The notes beneath the pieces were generated by a model. The model saw nothing but the letters and a program-made list of their open reading frames with translations, was not told where the DNA came from and ran no database searches. A DNA stretch of 58,487 bases, from positions 1 to 58,487 of the forward strand of contig JAATEV010000048.1 of assembly GCA_015655585.1 (NCBI GenBank), in the 5' to 3' direction. This DNA comes from Terriglobales bacterium (GTDB lineage Bacteria; Acidobacteriota; Terriglobia; Terriglobales; Acidobacteriaceae). Both the position numbers and the translations under genes were made by a program. This document shows, one piece after another, positions 50,936 to 58,487 of the stretch (position 1 is the first letter of the stretch; each line of letters begins with the position of its first letter).

Positions 50936-51891
50936 TGCGATTGCCCCTTTCCCTGCCCTGCGATTGGCATGGTATAGACGTAATCGTTCTTTTTGACCGG
51001 GGTGTGGCACCCCACGCACTCGGCGTCGAACTTCGCGTCGTTGCCGTAGGGTTTCAGCTCGGTGCCGCGCCAACGGCCGTATCCCCAGTTACCCGTGGCT
51101 GCGTACTTTCGGCTGTCGCGCTCCATCAGTTCCACCTGTTGGAAGGCTCCGGCGTGTACGAAGCCTTTGTCGTCCGGCTGCTGGAACCAGGTCACTTTGG
51201 CCAGAACCGTGCCGTCGGGCCAGGGGTTGATGTGGTTTTCCGCGATGGCCTTGATGGCAATGTCGTTGCCGAGGATCTCGCGCATGGTGTGGTTATCGAA
51301 GCGGTCGGTACTGCTGATCGCCTTCCAATTTTTATAGTCCGGCAGGAAGGGGACGCCGTTGGGAGAGAGGTGGGTTTGGGTAAGGTTGGTGCCGTTGGGG
51401 AGCCACTTGCCGTACTGCTCGTTGGCGGTGGCGGTTTCAGCGGGGGTGGTAAGCGAGGCGGGCGCGAGGTAGTCGCGGAGCACCTTGAGCTGGGCCTCGG
51501 TTACGGTGGCCTCGGGGTGGACCTTGGTGTAGGCGGGCAGAGGCATGGCTCCGAGTTGAATCTGGTTGACGGCCTCGTAGAGTTTCGCCTTCTGGGCAGC
51601 GGGCGGGAGACTGCCCAACTCGGAGAAGTTCAGGTGCTGCCGGGCCGTGGTCACGTCGCTGGTGACGATCCAGTAGGCGGGGACGACCTTGTCGTACCAG
51701 GGGAGCCGGGTCTCGTTGGAGTGGCAGTTATAGCAGGAGTTCCGCAGGATCTGCTTGACCTCGGGCGGAGCCTGAAGGTCGGCCTTGACGGGCGGGTTGG
51801 TCAGCTCCGGACGCAAGAACTGCATCCCCAGAAAGAGGACGCCAAGAATGATCAAAAAAGTTACCGAGGAGCGGAGGGGAGGCTTCGCCAT
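50932..51891 (-). CDS. heme-binding domain plus cytochrome P460 fusion
   Basis: A 319-residue protein. A single N-terminal transmembrane anchor (VTFLIILGVLFLGMQFL) is followed by a heme-binding domain with NSCYNCHSNETRLPWYDKVV, AYWIVTSDVTTARQHLNFSE. A P460 domain follows with WKAISSTDRFDNHTMREILG and ends with ECVGCHTPVKKNDYVYT. Two CxxCH motifs therefore indicate two c-type hemes. It is likely a periplasmic electron-transfer or detoxifying protein. It is the first gene of the pair. Confidence 0.85.
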   Translation of the reverse strand: MAKPPLRSSVTFLIILGVLFLGMQFLRPELTNPPVKADLQAPPEVKQILRNSCYNCHSNETRLPWYDKVVPAYWIVTSDVTTARQHLNFSELGSLPPAAQKAKLYEAVNQIQLGAMPLPAYTKVHPEATVTEAQLKVLRDYLAPASLTTPAETATANEQYGKWLPNGTNLTQTHLSPNGVPFLPDYKNWKAISSTDRFDNHTMREILGNDIAIKAIAENHINPWPDGTVLAKVTWFQQPDDKGFVHAGAFQQVELMERDSRKYAATGNWGYGRWRGTELKPYGNDAKFDAECVGCHTPVKKNDYVYTMPIAGQGKGQSQ

Positions 51892-51986
51892 AAGAATCTA
51901 GATGCTCTGACCCTGATTCTGGAACCGAGTTGTGCCGGTAAAATATGTTGAGCCGTGCCGAAGTTGATTCCCTGATCTCCTTGTCC

Positions 51987-52772
51987 ATGAAGACCGTCCT
52001 TACTATCGCCGGGTTCGACCCCTCCTCCGGGGCGGGCGTAACTGCGGACCTGATGGTCTTTGCGGCGCATGGGCTGTTTGGAACTTCATGCATTACCAAT
52101 TTGACGGTGCAGTCCACGGTGGGGGTGGCGGGGACGCATCCGGTTGCCCCGGAGATCGTCCGGGAGACGCTGGCGTGCCTGGCGGGCGACCTGCCCCCGG
52201 CTGGGGTCAAGATCGGAATGCTCTCGACCGCGGCGAACGTTGCCGTGGTGGCGGAGTTTCTAGCTGGGCTCGGCGGACGGGTGCCCGTGGTGCTTGATCC
52301 GGTGCTGCATTCCAGCTCCGGCAGAGAGCTGCTGGAGCCGGAGGGGGTGCGTTTGCTGCGGGAGCGGCTGCTGCCGCAGGTTGACTGGGTTACTCCCAAT
52401 CTGGATGAGCTTGCGGCGCTTACCGGGCAGGTTGTGGCCGACCGGGAGGGGCTTGCTTCGGCTGCTGTTGCGCTGCAACGGTCTTTTCCTCGGTTGAATG
52501 TGTTGGCCAAGGGTGGGCATTTGGAGCAGCCTGATGATCTGGTCGTTACCGCCGCCGAGACGCTCTGGCTGCCGGGCGAGCGGGTGGAGACGACCTCGAC
52601 TCATGGGACTGGGTGCGCTCTTTCGAGCGCGCTGCTCTGCCGGTTGGTGTTGGGGGATGATGCGGCTCCAGCGGCTGCGGCGGCCAAGCGGTATGTTGCT
52701 GAGGCGCTTCGCTCGGCTGTTCCCATTGGGCATGGGCGCGGGCCTATGAACCATCTCTGGCCTTTGCGTTGA
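51987..52772 (+). CDS. thiD: hydroxymethylpyrimidine/phosphomethylpyrimidine kinase
   Basis: A 261-residue enzyme from the ATG at 51987; an upstream in-frame ATG at 51945 would add 14 residues. KTVLTIAGFDPSSGAGVTAD is the ribokinase-type N-terminus, and later come VVLDPVLHSSSGRELLEPEG, VTPNLDELAALTG and the nucleotide loop STHGTGCALSSALLC. It phosphorylates HMP and HMP-P for thiamine synthesis. It is divergent from the P460 pair with a short gap. No TPP riboswitch is seen upstream. Confidence 0.94.
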   Translation: MKTVLTIAGFDPSSGAGVTADLMVFAAHGLFGTSCITNLTVQSTVGVAGTHPVAPEIVRETLACLAGDLPPAGVKIGMLSTAANVAVVAEFLAGLGGRVPVVLDPVLHSSSGRELLEPEGVRLLRERLLPQVDWVTPNLDELAALTGQVVADREGLASAAVALQRSFPRLNVLAKGGHLEQPDDLVVTAAETLWLPGERVETTSTHGTGCALSSALLCRLVLGDDAAPAAAAAKRYVAEALRSAVPIGHGRGPMNHLWPLR

Positions 52773-53013
52773 TCCCCCCTCCCCCCCCGGCTTATATTGC
52801 GCAAAGTCTTCGATTCAGATGGGTTAGGTCTGGACTTCGGTTGTTTTTGCGGCTGGTGAAAGCAACGGCAATAGATCAAGTCGCTTCGCCCTTCGGGCTT
52901 CGCGACGGCCTTCGGCAGAGCGGTGGTCGCTTCGCGACGGTTTTTGACGCCGGGCTAAAGCCCGGCTCTAATCCCAAAAAACAAGTGCAACGGCAAGAAC
53001 AGGCAACTACAAG

Positions 53014-53115
53014 AGCAACGGCTTATGGGCCGGGGTCAGGCATGGGTAGAGAACCGGATTTCTCCGCTTTGCAGCTCACTATGAAATCGTGAGCTGCTTC
53101 GGTCGAAATGACGGT
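53014..53115. repeat. intergenic repeat copy 1
   Basis: It shares the order CAACGGCTTATGGG, ATGGGTAGAGAA, TTTCTCCGCT and GTCGAAATGACG with 54464-54560. An internal hairpin GCAGCTCAC/GTGAGCTGC is perfect in this copy. The gene-free stretch 52773-53362 around it also holds GCCGGGCTAAAGCCCGGC (an inverted repeat near 52,952-52,969). Confidence 0.7.
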
Positions 53116-53392
53116 TTCTGAAACGAGTTTGTAAGAAAGAAAAAAATAACTGCAAAAGCGGTTCGCGCTTTGCGCGAATGCCCATGTCCCAGAAGCGGGA
53201 CATGGGGCACCCGTTATCGTGCTCCGGCTTGAAAAGCCGTCTCTGTACCTTCCTGCGTCATCCATCTTCCCTGCTTCTATTTTAATTGTTTGGCGTAACT
53301 GGTACGCCACTCGATTCTCCGCTCTGGGCGCGGGGTTTCTTGGTTTTGGGGCTTGACAGGTTTTGCTGCTGGGCCGCGCGACTGGCAGCAAG

Positions 53393-54373
53393 ATGGATAG
53401 AATGGTGGATATGGCTACCGCTGCTGCTGTCCCGTTGAGACGTGCTCCGCTTTCGCTGGTTGGATTTGCGTGGGGCGTGGTTGCATGGAATGTTCTGGTG
53501 ATCCTATGGGGAGCGGTGGTTCGCGCCACGGGTTCGGGAGCAGGCTGCGGGAACCACTGGCCGCTGTGCAACGGAGAGGTGATTCCGCTTGCGCCGCGTG
53601 TGGATACCATCATCGAGTTCACGCATCGCTGCATGACGGGCGGAGCGGCCTTCCTGATGATTGGGCTGCTGGTGTGGGTGTTTCGTGGAACGGTGAAGGG
53701 ACAGGCGGCGCGGACGATGGTCGTGATCTCGACTGTGCTGCTGGTGAATGAGGCGTTTCTGGGTGCGCTGCTGGTGAAATTAGGGTACGTGACAGGAAAC
53801 CAGTCGGTGGGTCGCGTGGTGATGCTGGCGGTTCACCTGAGCAATACCTTGCTGCTGGCAGGAGCGCTGACCCTGACGGCGCATCTGCTGGGGACCGGCC
53901 AGATGTGGCGCGAATTAGGGGTAAATGGCGGGCGGAAGCTGTGGGCCTTTGTTGGGCTGGCGGCTACGCTGGTGGTCGGGGTGAGCGGGTCGCTGGCGGC
54001 GCTGGGGGATACGCTGTTCCCTGCCTCGTCGCTGCGGGACGCGTTTGTGCAGGATTTTACGGCTGGGTCGCCCTGGCTGCTGCGGCTGCGCGGGGTGCAT
54101 CCGGTGAGCGCGGTGATTGCGGCGATGTTTGTGATCTGGCTGGTGATGGAGGCCCGGCAGGCGGGCGCGGGAAGGATCGCCGGATGGGTGCTGGGTCTGC
54201 TCGGGTTCCAGTTTCTGCTGGGAGTGGCCGACCTGCTGCTGCTGGCTCCCGTCTGGATGCAGGTGGTGCATCTGCTGGGGGCGGATTTGTATTGGGTGGC
54301 GTTGGTGACGCTGGCGGCGGGGGTGGTCTGGCCGGTGGAGACTCCTGCCGGGCTAGCGTCCTCCAGAGGCTGA
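53393..54373 (+). CDS. ctaA: heme A synthase (CtaA/COX15)
   Basis: About 326 residues from the ATG at 53393; the frame opens at 53363 and a start at 53411 is also possible. It has eight likely transmembrane segments. VVRATGSGAGCGNHWPLCNG carries the conserved Cys pair and His, and FTHRCMTGGAAFLMIG and VMLAVHLSNTLLLAGALTL carry the heme-ligand histidines. It oxidises heme O to heme A for cytochrome oxidase. No oxidase genes are adjacent in this window. Confidence 0.9.
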   Translation: MDRMVDMATAAAVPLRRAPLSLVGFAWGVVAWNVLVILWGAVVRATGSGAGCGNHWPLCNGEVIPLAPRVDTIIEFTHRCMTGGAAFLMIGLLVWVFRGTVKGQAARTMVVISTVLLVNEAFLGALLVKLGYVTGNQSVGRVVMLAVHLSNTLLLAGALTLTAHLLGTGQMWRELGVNGGRKLWAFVGLAATLVVGVSGSLAALGDTLFPASSLRDAFVQDFTAGSPWLLRLRGVHPVSAVIAAMFVIWLVMEARQAGAGRIAGWVLGLLGFQFLLGVADLLLLAPVWMQVVHLLGADLYWVALVTLAAGVVWPVETPAGLASSRG

Positions 54374-54463
54374 AGACGGGAACTGCAAAAGCAAGAACAA
54401 AGACAAGAGCAAACGCAGATTCCCTTCGGGAATGACAAGCCAAAAAACAGGCAAAAGCAACGA

Positions 54464-54560
54464 CAACGGCTTATGGGCTTTGCAAAGGTATGGGTAGAGA
54501 AGCGGGTTTCTCCGCTCCGCAGCGCGATGAAGCCGCGCCGCTTCAGTCGAAATGACGTTT
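54464..54560. repeat. intergenic repeat copy 2
   Basis: The second copy of the element at 53014-53115, with the shared blocks and a shorter GCGCG/CGCGC hairpin in place of the GCAGCTCAC stem. It follows ctaA in a 327-base stretch (54374-54700) without a gene. Confidence 0.68.
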
Positions 54561-54700
54561 TTGGGGTGGGATGGGATGAAAGACAAAAGCAATAGCTTTG
54601 GTTTGCTTTCCACAATGGAAAGAGGCTGCAATTTGTCACTATGCGCGGATGCCCCTGCCTATAGATTCGGGCAGGGACATCCGGAGCTTTTGCGATCCGG

Positions 54701-55096
54701 TTATTTGCCGGTGAGCTTGTCGCCGAGCTTCTTCGCTCCGTTGGCGGTGTCGTCGGCGGCAGACTTGGTTCCGTGGCCGATGTCGGTTCCCAGCTTTTTG
54801 GTTCCCTCTACCGTCTTATCGGCACCGGTTTTGGTCCCGTTTACGGTCTTGCGGTAGGCGGTCTTCGTGCCTTCCGAGGTCTTGTGCGCCGCGGTGTCGG
54901 TGGTGGATGCGGTCTTGTGGTAGGCCTTCTTCGTTCCGCTGGAGACGTCGTGGCCGGTGTCTTTGGCGGCGTCCTTGGTGGCGGTTCCGGCCTTCTTTAC
55001 ATCGTGGGAGACGTCCTGCGCGAGAACAGAAGAGGCAGAGAGCGAGAGAGCGAAGACGGAGGCGAGAACGATAGAGCCAGTTTTACGCAGCGACAT
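54701..55096 (-). CDS. LEA-like exported repeat protein
   Basis: A 131-residue protein with a signal peptide (about residues 1-26, cleaved after VLAQ). The rest is a chain of Thr/Lys/Asp/Gly-rich units of about 11 residues, such as GTKKAYHKTAST, GTKTAYRKTVNGTKTG and GTKKLGTDIGHGTKSA, like late-embryogenesis-abundant proteins. It may protect the envelope during drying or acid stress. Stand-alone gene. Confidence 0.75.
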   Translation of the reverse strand: MSLRKTGSIVLASVFALSLSASSVLAQDVSHDVKKAGTATKDAAKDTGHDVSSGTKKAYHKTASTTDTAAHKTSEGTKTAYRKTVNGTKTGADKTVEGTKKLGTDIGHGTKSAADDTANGAKKLGDKLTGK

Positions 55097-55358
55097 GGAA
55101 TCTCCTTTTGGAACATCGAAAATATTCTACAAAGACAAGATAGCTCCTGAAGAAAGGGGGAGACAACCCGCTTCGTCGCGTGGACTCCGAACAGGAGCGG
55201 CACCGGCTGGATTTGCGGCTGTATTGTCGTTAACCCATTGTTGTATATTGGCAAAGTTGTTTTGTTCCCGCTTTTTGCGTTTCTGGACGTGTGGCGTTGT
55301 GTGTCCGGGACAGCAAGAGAGGCGCTGGAACTGTAGATTCGATGGAGAGGTGTAAACG

Positions 55359-57134
55359 TTGACGGGCAGTGAGGCCCAGACAACGTTTACTTTTGGAACT
55401 GACTCGATGCAGGCTTTCGCCGCGTTTTTCCTCGTGGGACATCAGCTCACCAAGCTGTCTTCTGTCGATATTCTGATTCTGCTGCTGTACTTCGCGCTGG
55501 TGGTGTTCATCGGCTTCTATGCGAAGGGCAAGGCGAACACCAGCGAGGACTTCTTCCTGGCCGGACGCGAGATGACAGCGTGGATCGCCGGATTGAGCTT
55601 CGTCTCGGCGAACCTGGGTTCGCTGGAGCTGATGGGGTGGGCCGGGTCGGCGTACCAGTACGGCATCCTGGCGGCGCACTGGTACTGGATCGGCGCGATT
55701 CCGGCGATGCTGTTCCTGGGCATCGTGATGATGCCGTTCTACTACATCTCGAAGACGCACTCGGTGCCGGGATACCTGCAACTGCGGTTCGGCGAGGGCG
55801 CAAGGGCGGTGAGCGCGATCTCGTTCGCCTTCATGACGATCCTGATGAGCGGCGTGAACATGTACGCCATGGCCGTGGTGATGCAGACGGTTCTGGGCTG
55901 GAACATCACGTTCAGCATCTGGGTGGGCGCGGGCACGGTGGCGCTGTATGTGATGCTGGGCGGGCTGCGGTCGGCGATCATCAACGAAGTGCTTCAGTTT
56001 GTACTGATCTGGGCGGGAGCGGCGATTGTGCCGATTCTGGGCCTGATCGAAGCGGGCGGATGGACGAAGCTGAAGGCGCAGATCGCGGTGAATGTCGGCA
56101 GCAGCGACTACACGCACATGTGGTCGACGCTGGGCGGGTTCAAGGACAACCCGATGGGCGTGCACTGGACCGGAATCGTGTTCGGGCTTGGGTTCGTCAT
56201 CAGCTTCGGATATTGGACCACCGACTTCCTTGTAGTCCAGCGGGTGTTGAGCGCGAATAATCTGCGGGCGGCAAAGATGGCTCCGGTGATCGGGTCTGTG
56301 TTCAAGATGGCGGTGCCGTTTATCGTGATCCTGCCGGGTCTGCTGGCTCTGGCGGTGCTGAAAAATCCCGATGGCACGCTGATGCACCTGGTTCCGGCCA
56401 GCGTGGCGAAGGTGACGGGACAGCATAGTTATGATGACGTGCTTCCGTTGATGCTGATTCGATACTGTGGACCGGGTCTTCTGGGGCTGGGGATTACGGC
56501 TCTGGTGGCCGGGTTTATGAGCGGCATGGCGGGCAACGTCAGCGCGTTCTCCACGGTGTGGACGTATGACATCTACGGCGCGTTCCTGAACAAGAAGGCC
56601 AGCGACAAGCATTATGTTGCGATGGGCCGGTGGTCCACGGTGATCGGGATGCTGGTGTCGATCGGCACGGCTTACCTGGTGATGAACGCGGCGAGCATCA
56701 TGGACTATGTGCAGGCGCTGTTCAGCTTCTTCATCGCGCCGCTGTTCGGCACGGTGGTGCTGGGAATGCTCTGGAAGCGGGCCACGCACTGGGGCGGATT
56801 CACCGGGCTGCTGGCGGGTACGGTGGCCTCGGTCGGGATGTTCATCTGGGTCCATACGAATGCGAATGCGCTGCGGTACATCGCGATGAGCCCGGATGCG
56901 AAGCCGATGGCGGAGAACCTGTATCGCGCTCTGTGGAGCTGGCTGATCTGCATGGTCGTGACCGTACTGGTGAGCCTGGTGACGAAGCCGGTGCCGGATG
57001 AGCAGTTGGCCGGGCTGGTGATGGGCGTAACTCCGATTCCCGATGATGGCGCGAAGACGATCTGGCAGAAGCCGATCTTCTGGGCGATTGTTGTGATTGT
57101 CATCTTCTTTGTGTTGAATCTGATCTTCTGGTAA
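55359..57134 (+). CDS. sodium:solute symporter (SGLT-type)
   Basis: A 591-residue transporter from a TTG at 55359 after GGAGAGG; an ATG at 55407 is the alternative. It has about 14 transmembrane segments. Family features are EDFFLAGREMTAWIAGLSFV, GWAGSAYQYGI, LGGLRSAIINEVLQFVLIWA, and FGYWTTDFLVVQRVLSANNL. Closest in type to sugar or myo-inositol symporters. It is followed at once by a small membrane protein and an isomerase, so the solute is probably a sugar. Confidence 0.93.
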   Translation: MTGSEAQTTFTFGTDSMQAFAAFFLVGHQLTKLSSVDILILLLYFALVVFIGFYAKGKANTSEDFFLAGREMTAWIAGLSFVSANLGSLELMGWAGSAYQYGILAAHWYWIGAIPAMLFLGIVMMPFYYISKTHSVPGYLQLRFGEGARAVSAISFAFMTILMSGVNMYAMAVVMQTVLGWNITFSIWVGAGTVALYVMLGGLRSAIINEVLQFVLIWAGAAIVPILGLIEAGGWTKLKAQIAVNVGSSDYTHMWSTLGGFKDNPMGVHWTGIVFGLGFVISFGYWTTDFLVVQRVLSANNLRAAKMAPVIGSVFKMAVPFIVILPGLLALAVLKNPDGTLMHLVPASVAKVTGQHSYDDVLPLMLIRYCGPGLLGLGITALVAGFMSGMAGNVSAFSTVWTYDIYGAFLNKKASDKHYVAMGRWSTVIGMLVSIGTAYLVMNAASIMDYVQALFSFFIAPLFGTVVLGMLWKRATHWGGFTGLLAGTVASVGMFIWVHTNANALRYIAMSPDAKPMAENLYRALWSWLICMVVTVLVSLVTKPVPDEQLAGLVMGVTPIPDDGAKTIWQKPIFWAIVVIVIFFVLNLIFW

Positions 57135-57136
57135 GG

Positions 57137-57385
57137 ATGGGCGAGATGAAGGAACAAGAGCGCGAGGTAGAGTCGGCGGAGCTGTCGATCTGGTTCTTCT
57201 GCGGCATCCTGATGTTGGCGTATGGGGTGGTGCTTGTGGTGACGGGGATTGCGGAGTATAACCATCCTCCGGCGAACGAGGTGCTGCTGCCGTGGCTGGA
57301 ATCGCTGCACCCGACGCTGTGGTGGGGTGTGCTGCTGACGGCATTCGGAGGGGTCTATTCCGTGCGGTTTCGGCCGGGGCGTTGA
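57137..57385 (+). CDS. small membrane protein in sugar operon
   Basis: An 82-residue protein with two transmembrane segments (WFFCGILMLAYGVVLVVTGI, and WWGVLLTAFGGVYSV). It lies 2 bases after the symporter stop and is probably co-translated with it. Common next to acidobacterial symporters; role unknown. Confidence 0.75.
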   Translation: MGEMKEQEREVESAELSIWFFCGILMLAYGVVLVVTGIAEYNHPPANEVLLPWLESLHPTLWWGVLLTAFGGVYSVRFRPGR

Positions 57386-57433
57386 TTGCCGGGAGATTGA
57401 TTGCAGAATTGCAGGGCTTAGGAGGATGTGCGT

Positions 57434-58487
57434 ATGGTGAAGCAGATGACGCTGGGCGTGATCGTCGGAAACCGTGGGTTCTTCCCTAGCCATCTGGCCA
57501 CGAGCGGGCGGCTGGAGATGATAGCGGCGCTGGAGTCCTCGGGAATCAAGCCGATTGTGCTGACCCCGGAGGAGACGGCGCATGGCGCAGTCGAGAGCTA
57601 CGAGGACGCCAAGAAGTGCGCGGCCCTCTTCAAAAAGCACGCAGCGGAGATTGACGGCATCATCATCACGCTGCCGAACTTCGGCGAGGAACGCGGTCTG
57701 GCCGACGCGTTGCGGCTGGCCGATCTGCGGGTGCCGGTGCTGATCCAGGCGACGCCAGACTCACCGGGCAAGATGTCGATTGCCTATCGGCGCGATAGCT
57801 TCTGCGGCAAGATGTCGATCTGCAACAACCTGAAGCAGTACGGGATTCCCTACTCGCTGACCACGTTGCACACGGAGGCTCCAGACTCCGAGGAGTTCAA
57901 GAAGGATCTCGCATGGTTCGCGGCGGTCTGTCGCACGGTGCGCGGATTGAAGAATGTGCGCTTCGGCGCAATCGGCGCGCGGCCGACGGCATTCAACACG
58001 GTGCGCTATTCCGAGAAGCTGTTGGAGCGCTCTGGCATCACCGTCGAAACGCTCGATCTATCCGAGGTGATGGGCCGTATCGGGCGCATGGCGGACAACG
58101 ACGACGCGGCCCAGGAGAAGCTGGCGGCCATCAAGAAGTACATTCCTGTCGGTCAGACTCCGGAGACATCGCTACTGAAGATGGCGAAGCTGGGCGCGGT
58201 GATCGATCACTGGATGAAGGCGAGCGAACTTAACGTCTCCGCCGTACAGTGCTGGACGTCGATCGAGGAGTTCCTTGGCATCGTTCCCTGCACCGTAATG
58301 TCGATGATGAGCGAAAACCTCATTCCGTCGGCCTGTGAAGTCGACGTGCTGGGTACGCTCTCGATGTACGCGCTGACGCTGGCCAGCGAGACGCCTTCCG
58401 CGCTGCTCGACTGGAACAACAACTACGGCGAGGATCCGAACAAGGCGGTATGCTTCCACTGCTCCAACCTGCCCAAGCACTTCTTCA
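57434..58487 (+). CDS. L-fucose/L-arabinose isomerase-family protein, cut by window end
   Basis: The frame opens with ATG at 57434 after GGAGGATGTGCGT and is open to the last base (351 codons), so the C-terminus is missing. TLGVIVGNRGFFPSHLATSG, LPNFGEERGLADALRLADL, RVPVLIQATPDSPGKMSI and NLKQYGIPYSLTTLHTEA match the fucose/arabinose isomerase-like family, which interconverts aldoses and ketoses. The operon with a symporter supports sugar catabolism. The exact sugar is unknown. Confidence 0.85.
   Translation, partial: MVKQMTLGVIVGNRGFFPSHLATSGRLEMIAALESSGIKPIVLTPEETAHGAVESYEDAKKCAALFKKHAAEIDGIIITLPNFGEERGLADALRLADLRVPVLIQATPDSPGKMSIAYRRDSFCGKMSICNNLKQYGIPYSLTTLHTEAPDSEEFKKDLAWFAAVCRTVRGLKNVRFGAIGARPTAFNTVRYSEKLLERSGITVETLDLSEVMGRIGRMADNDDAAQEKLAAIKKYIPVGQTPETSLLKMAKLGAVIDHWMKASELNVSAVQCWTSIEEFLGIVPCTVMSMMSENLIPSACEVDVLGTLSMYALTLASETPSALLDWNNNYGEDPNKAVCFHCSNLPKHFF

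Noticed and set aside
55230..57344. A 704-codon minus-strand open frame
   Set aside because: It is opposite the sodium:solute symporter and is made of His/Arg/Pro-rich shadow sequence.
1..58487. CRISPR array, insertion sequence or rRNA
   Set aside because: No regularly spaced repeats, transposase-like protein or rRNA sequence was seen on either strand.

Overview
The window looks like chromosome of an Acidobacteriota of the Terriglobia/Acidobacteriaceae type (Granulicella-, Edaphobacter- or Terriglobus-like). This is inferred from exported proteins with carboxypeptidase-regulatory-like domains, a PEP-CTERM protein, a bacterial GH54 arabinofuranosidase, a two-gene cytochrome P460 set and intergenic repeats, in moderately GC-rich DNA. 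No 16S gene is present, so the genus is not fixed.

Left host arm (1-18.9 kb): a tRNA-Ser(GGA); two overlapping exported proteins; a leftward OmpR-type two-component system that diverges from an RND efflux operon (small exported protein, DUF190 PII-like protein, TolC, membrane-fusion lipoprotein, RND permease). Three direct repeats spaced 11 bp in the divergent promoter suggest that the response regulator controls the pump. Then come a PEP-CTERM protein, thiS with an unusual C-terminal extension and a structured leader, proC, and a large secreted GH54 enzyme.

Prophage (18,871-45,963): a 27-kb element integrated in the 3' end of a tRNA-Ser(CGA), flanked by a 22-bp direct repeat, with a tyrosine integrase beside attR. 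The CI-like repressor and Cro-like genes lie near 42.3 kb. A leftward operon runs from an operator-overlapped promoter near 41.66 kb through small regulatory genes, an HD hydrolase, lysozyme, a C5 DNA methyltransferase, a DpdA-like (deazapurine DNA modification) protein, SSB, a replication protein, HNH endonuclease, terminase/portal remnants and the distal tail genes. The head and most tail-assembly genes are missing. Two deletion junctions are visible, one joining the terminase small-subunit N-terminus to the terminase large-subunit C-terminus, and one joining the portal N-terminus to the tape-measure C-terminus. The tape-measure remnant also carries an amber codon, and the S24-type repressor lacks both catalytic residues. 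The element therefore looks defective and probably not SOS-inducible, while keeping DNA modification, tail-tip, lysis and higBA genes.

The most unusual structure is at 32.0-35.6 kb. Short genes on the plus strand sit between leftward genes, and in every such segment the opposite strand is also open and is joined to both leftward neighbours by exact 4-bp ATGA stop/start overlaps. The segments look like dual-coding cassettes that would keep translational coupling along the leftward operon.

Right host arm (46-58.5 kb): an odd tRNA-Trp-like gene; a divergent metal-handling cluster (Ni/Co-type transporter and a 2Fe-2S ferredoxin-like protein on one side, a small protein, a CobW GTPase and a WD40 protein on the other) around an inverted-repeat operator; two cytochrome P460-type proteins; thiD; heme A synthase; a LEA-like exported protein; and a sugar operon (sodium:solute symporter, small membrane protein, fucose/arabinose isomerase-like protein cut by the window end).
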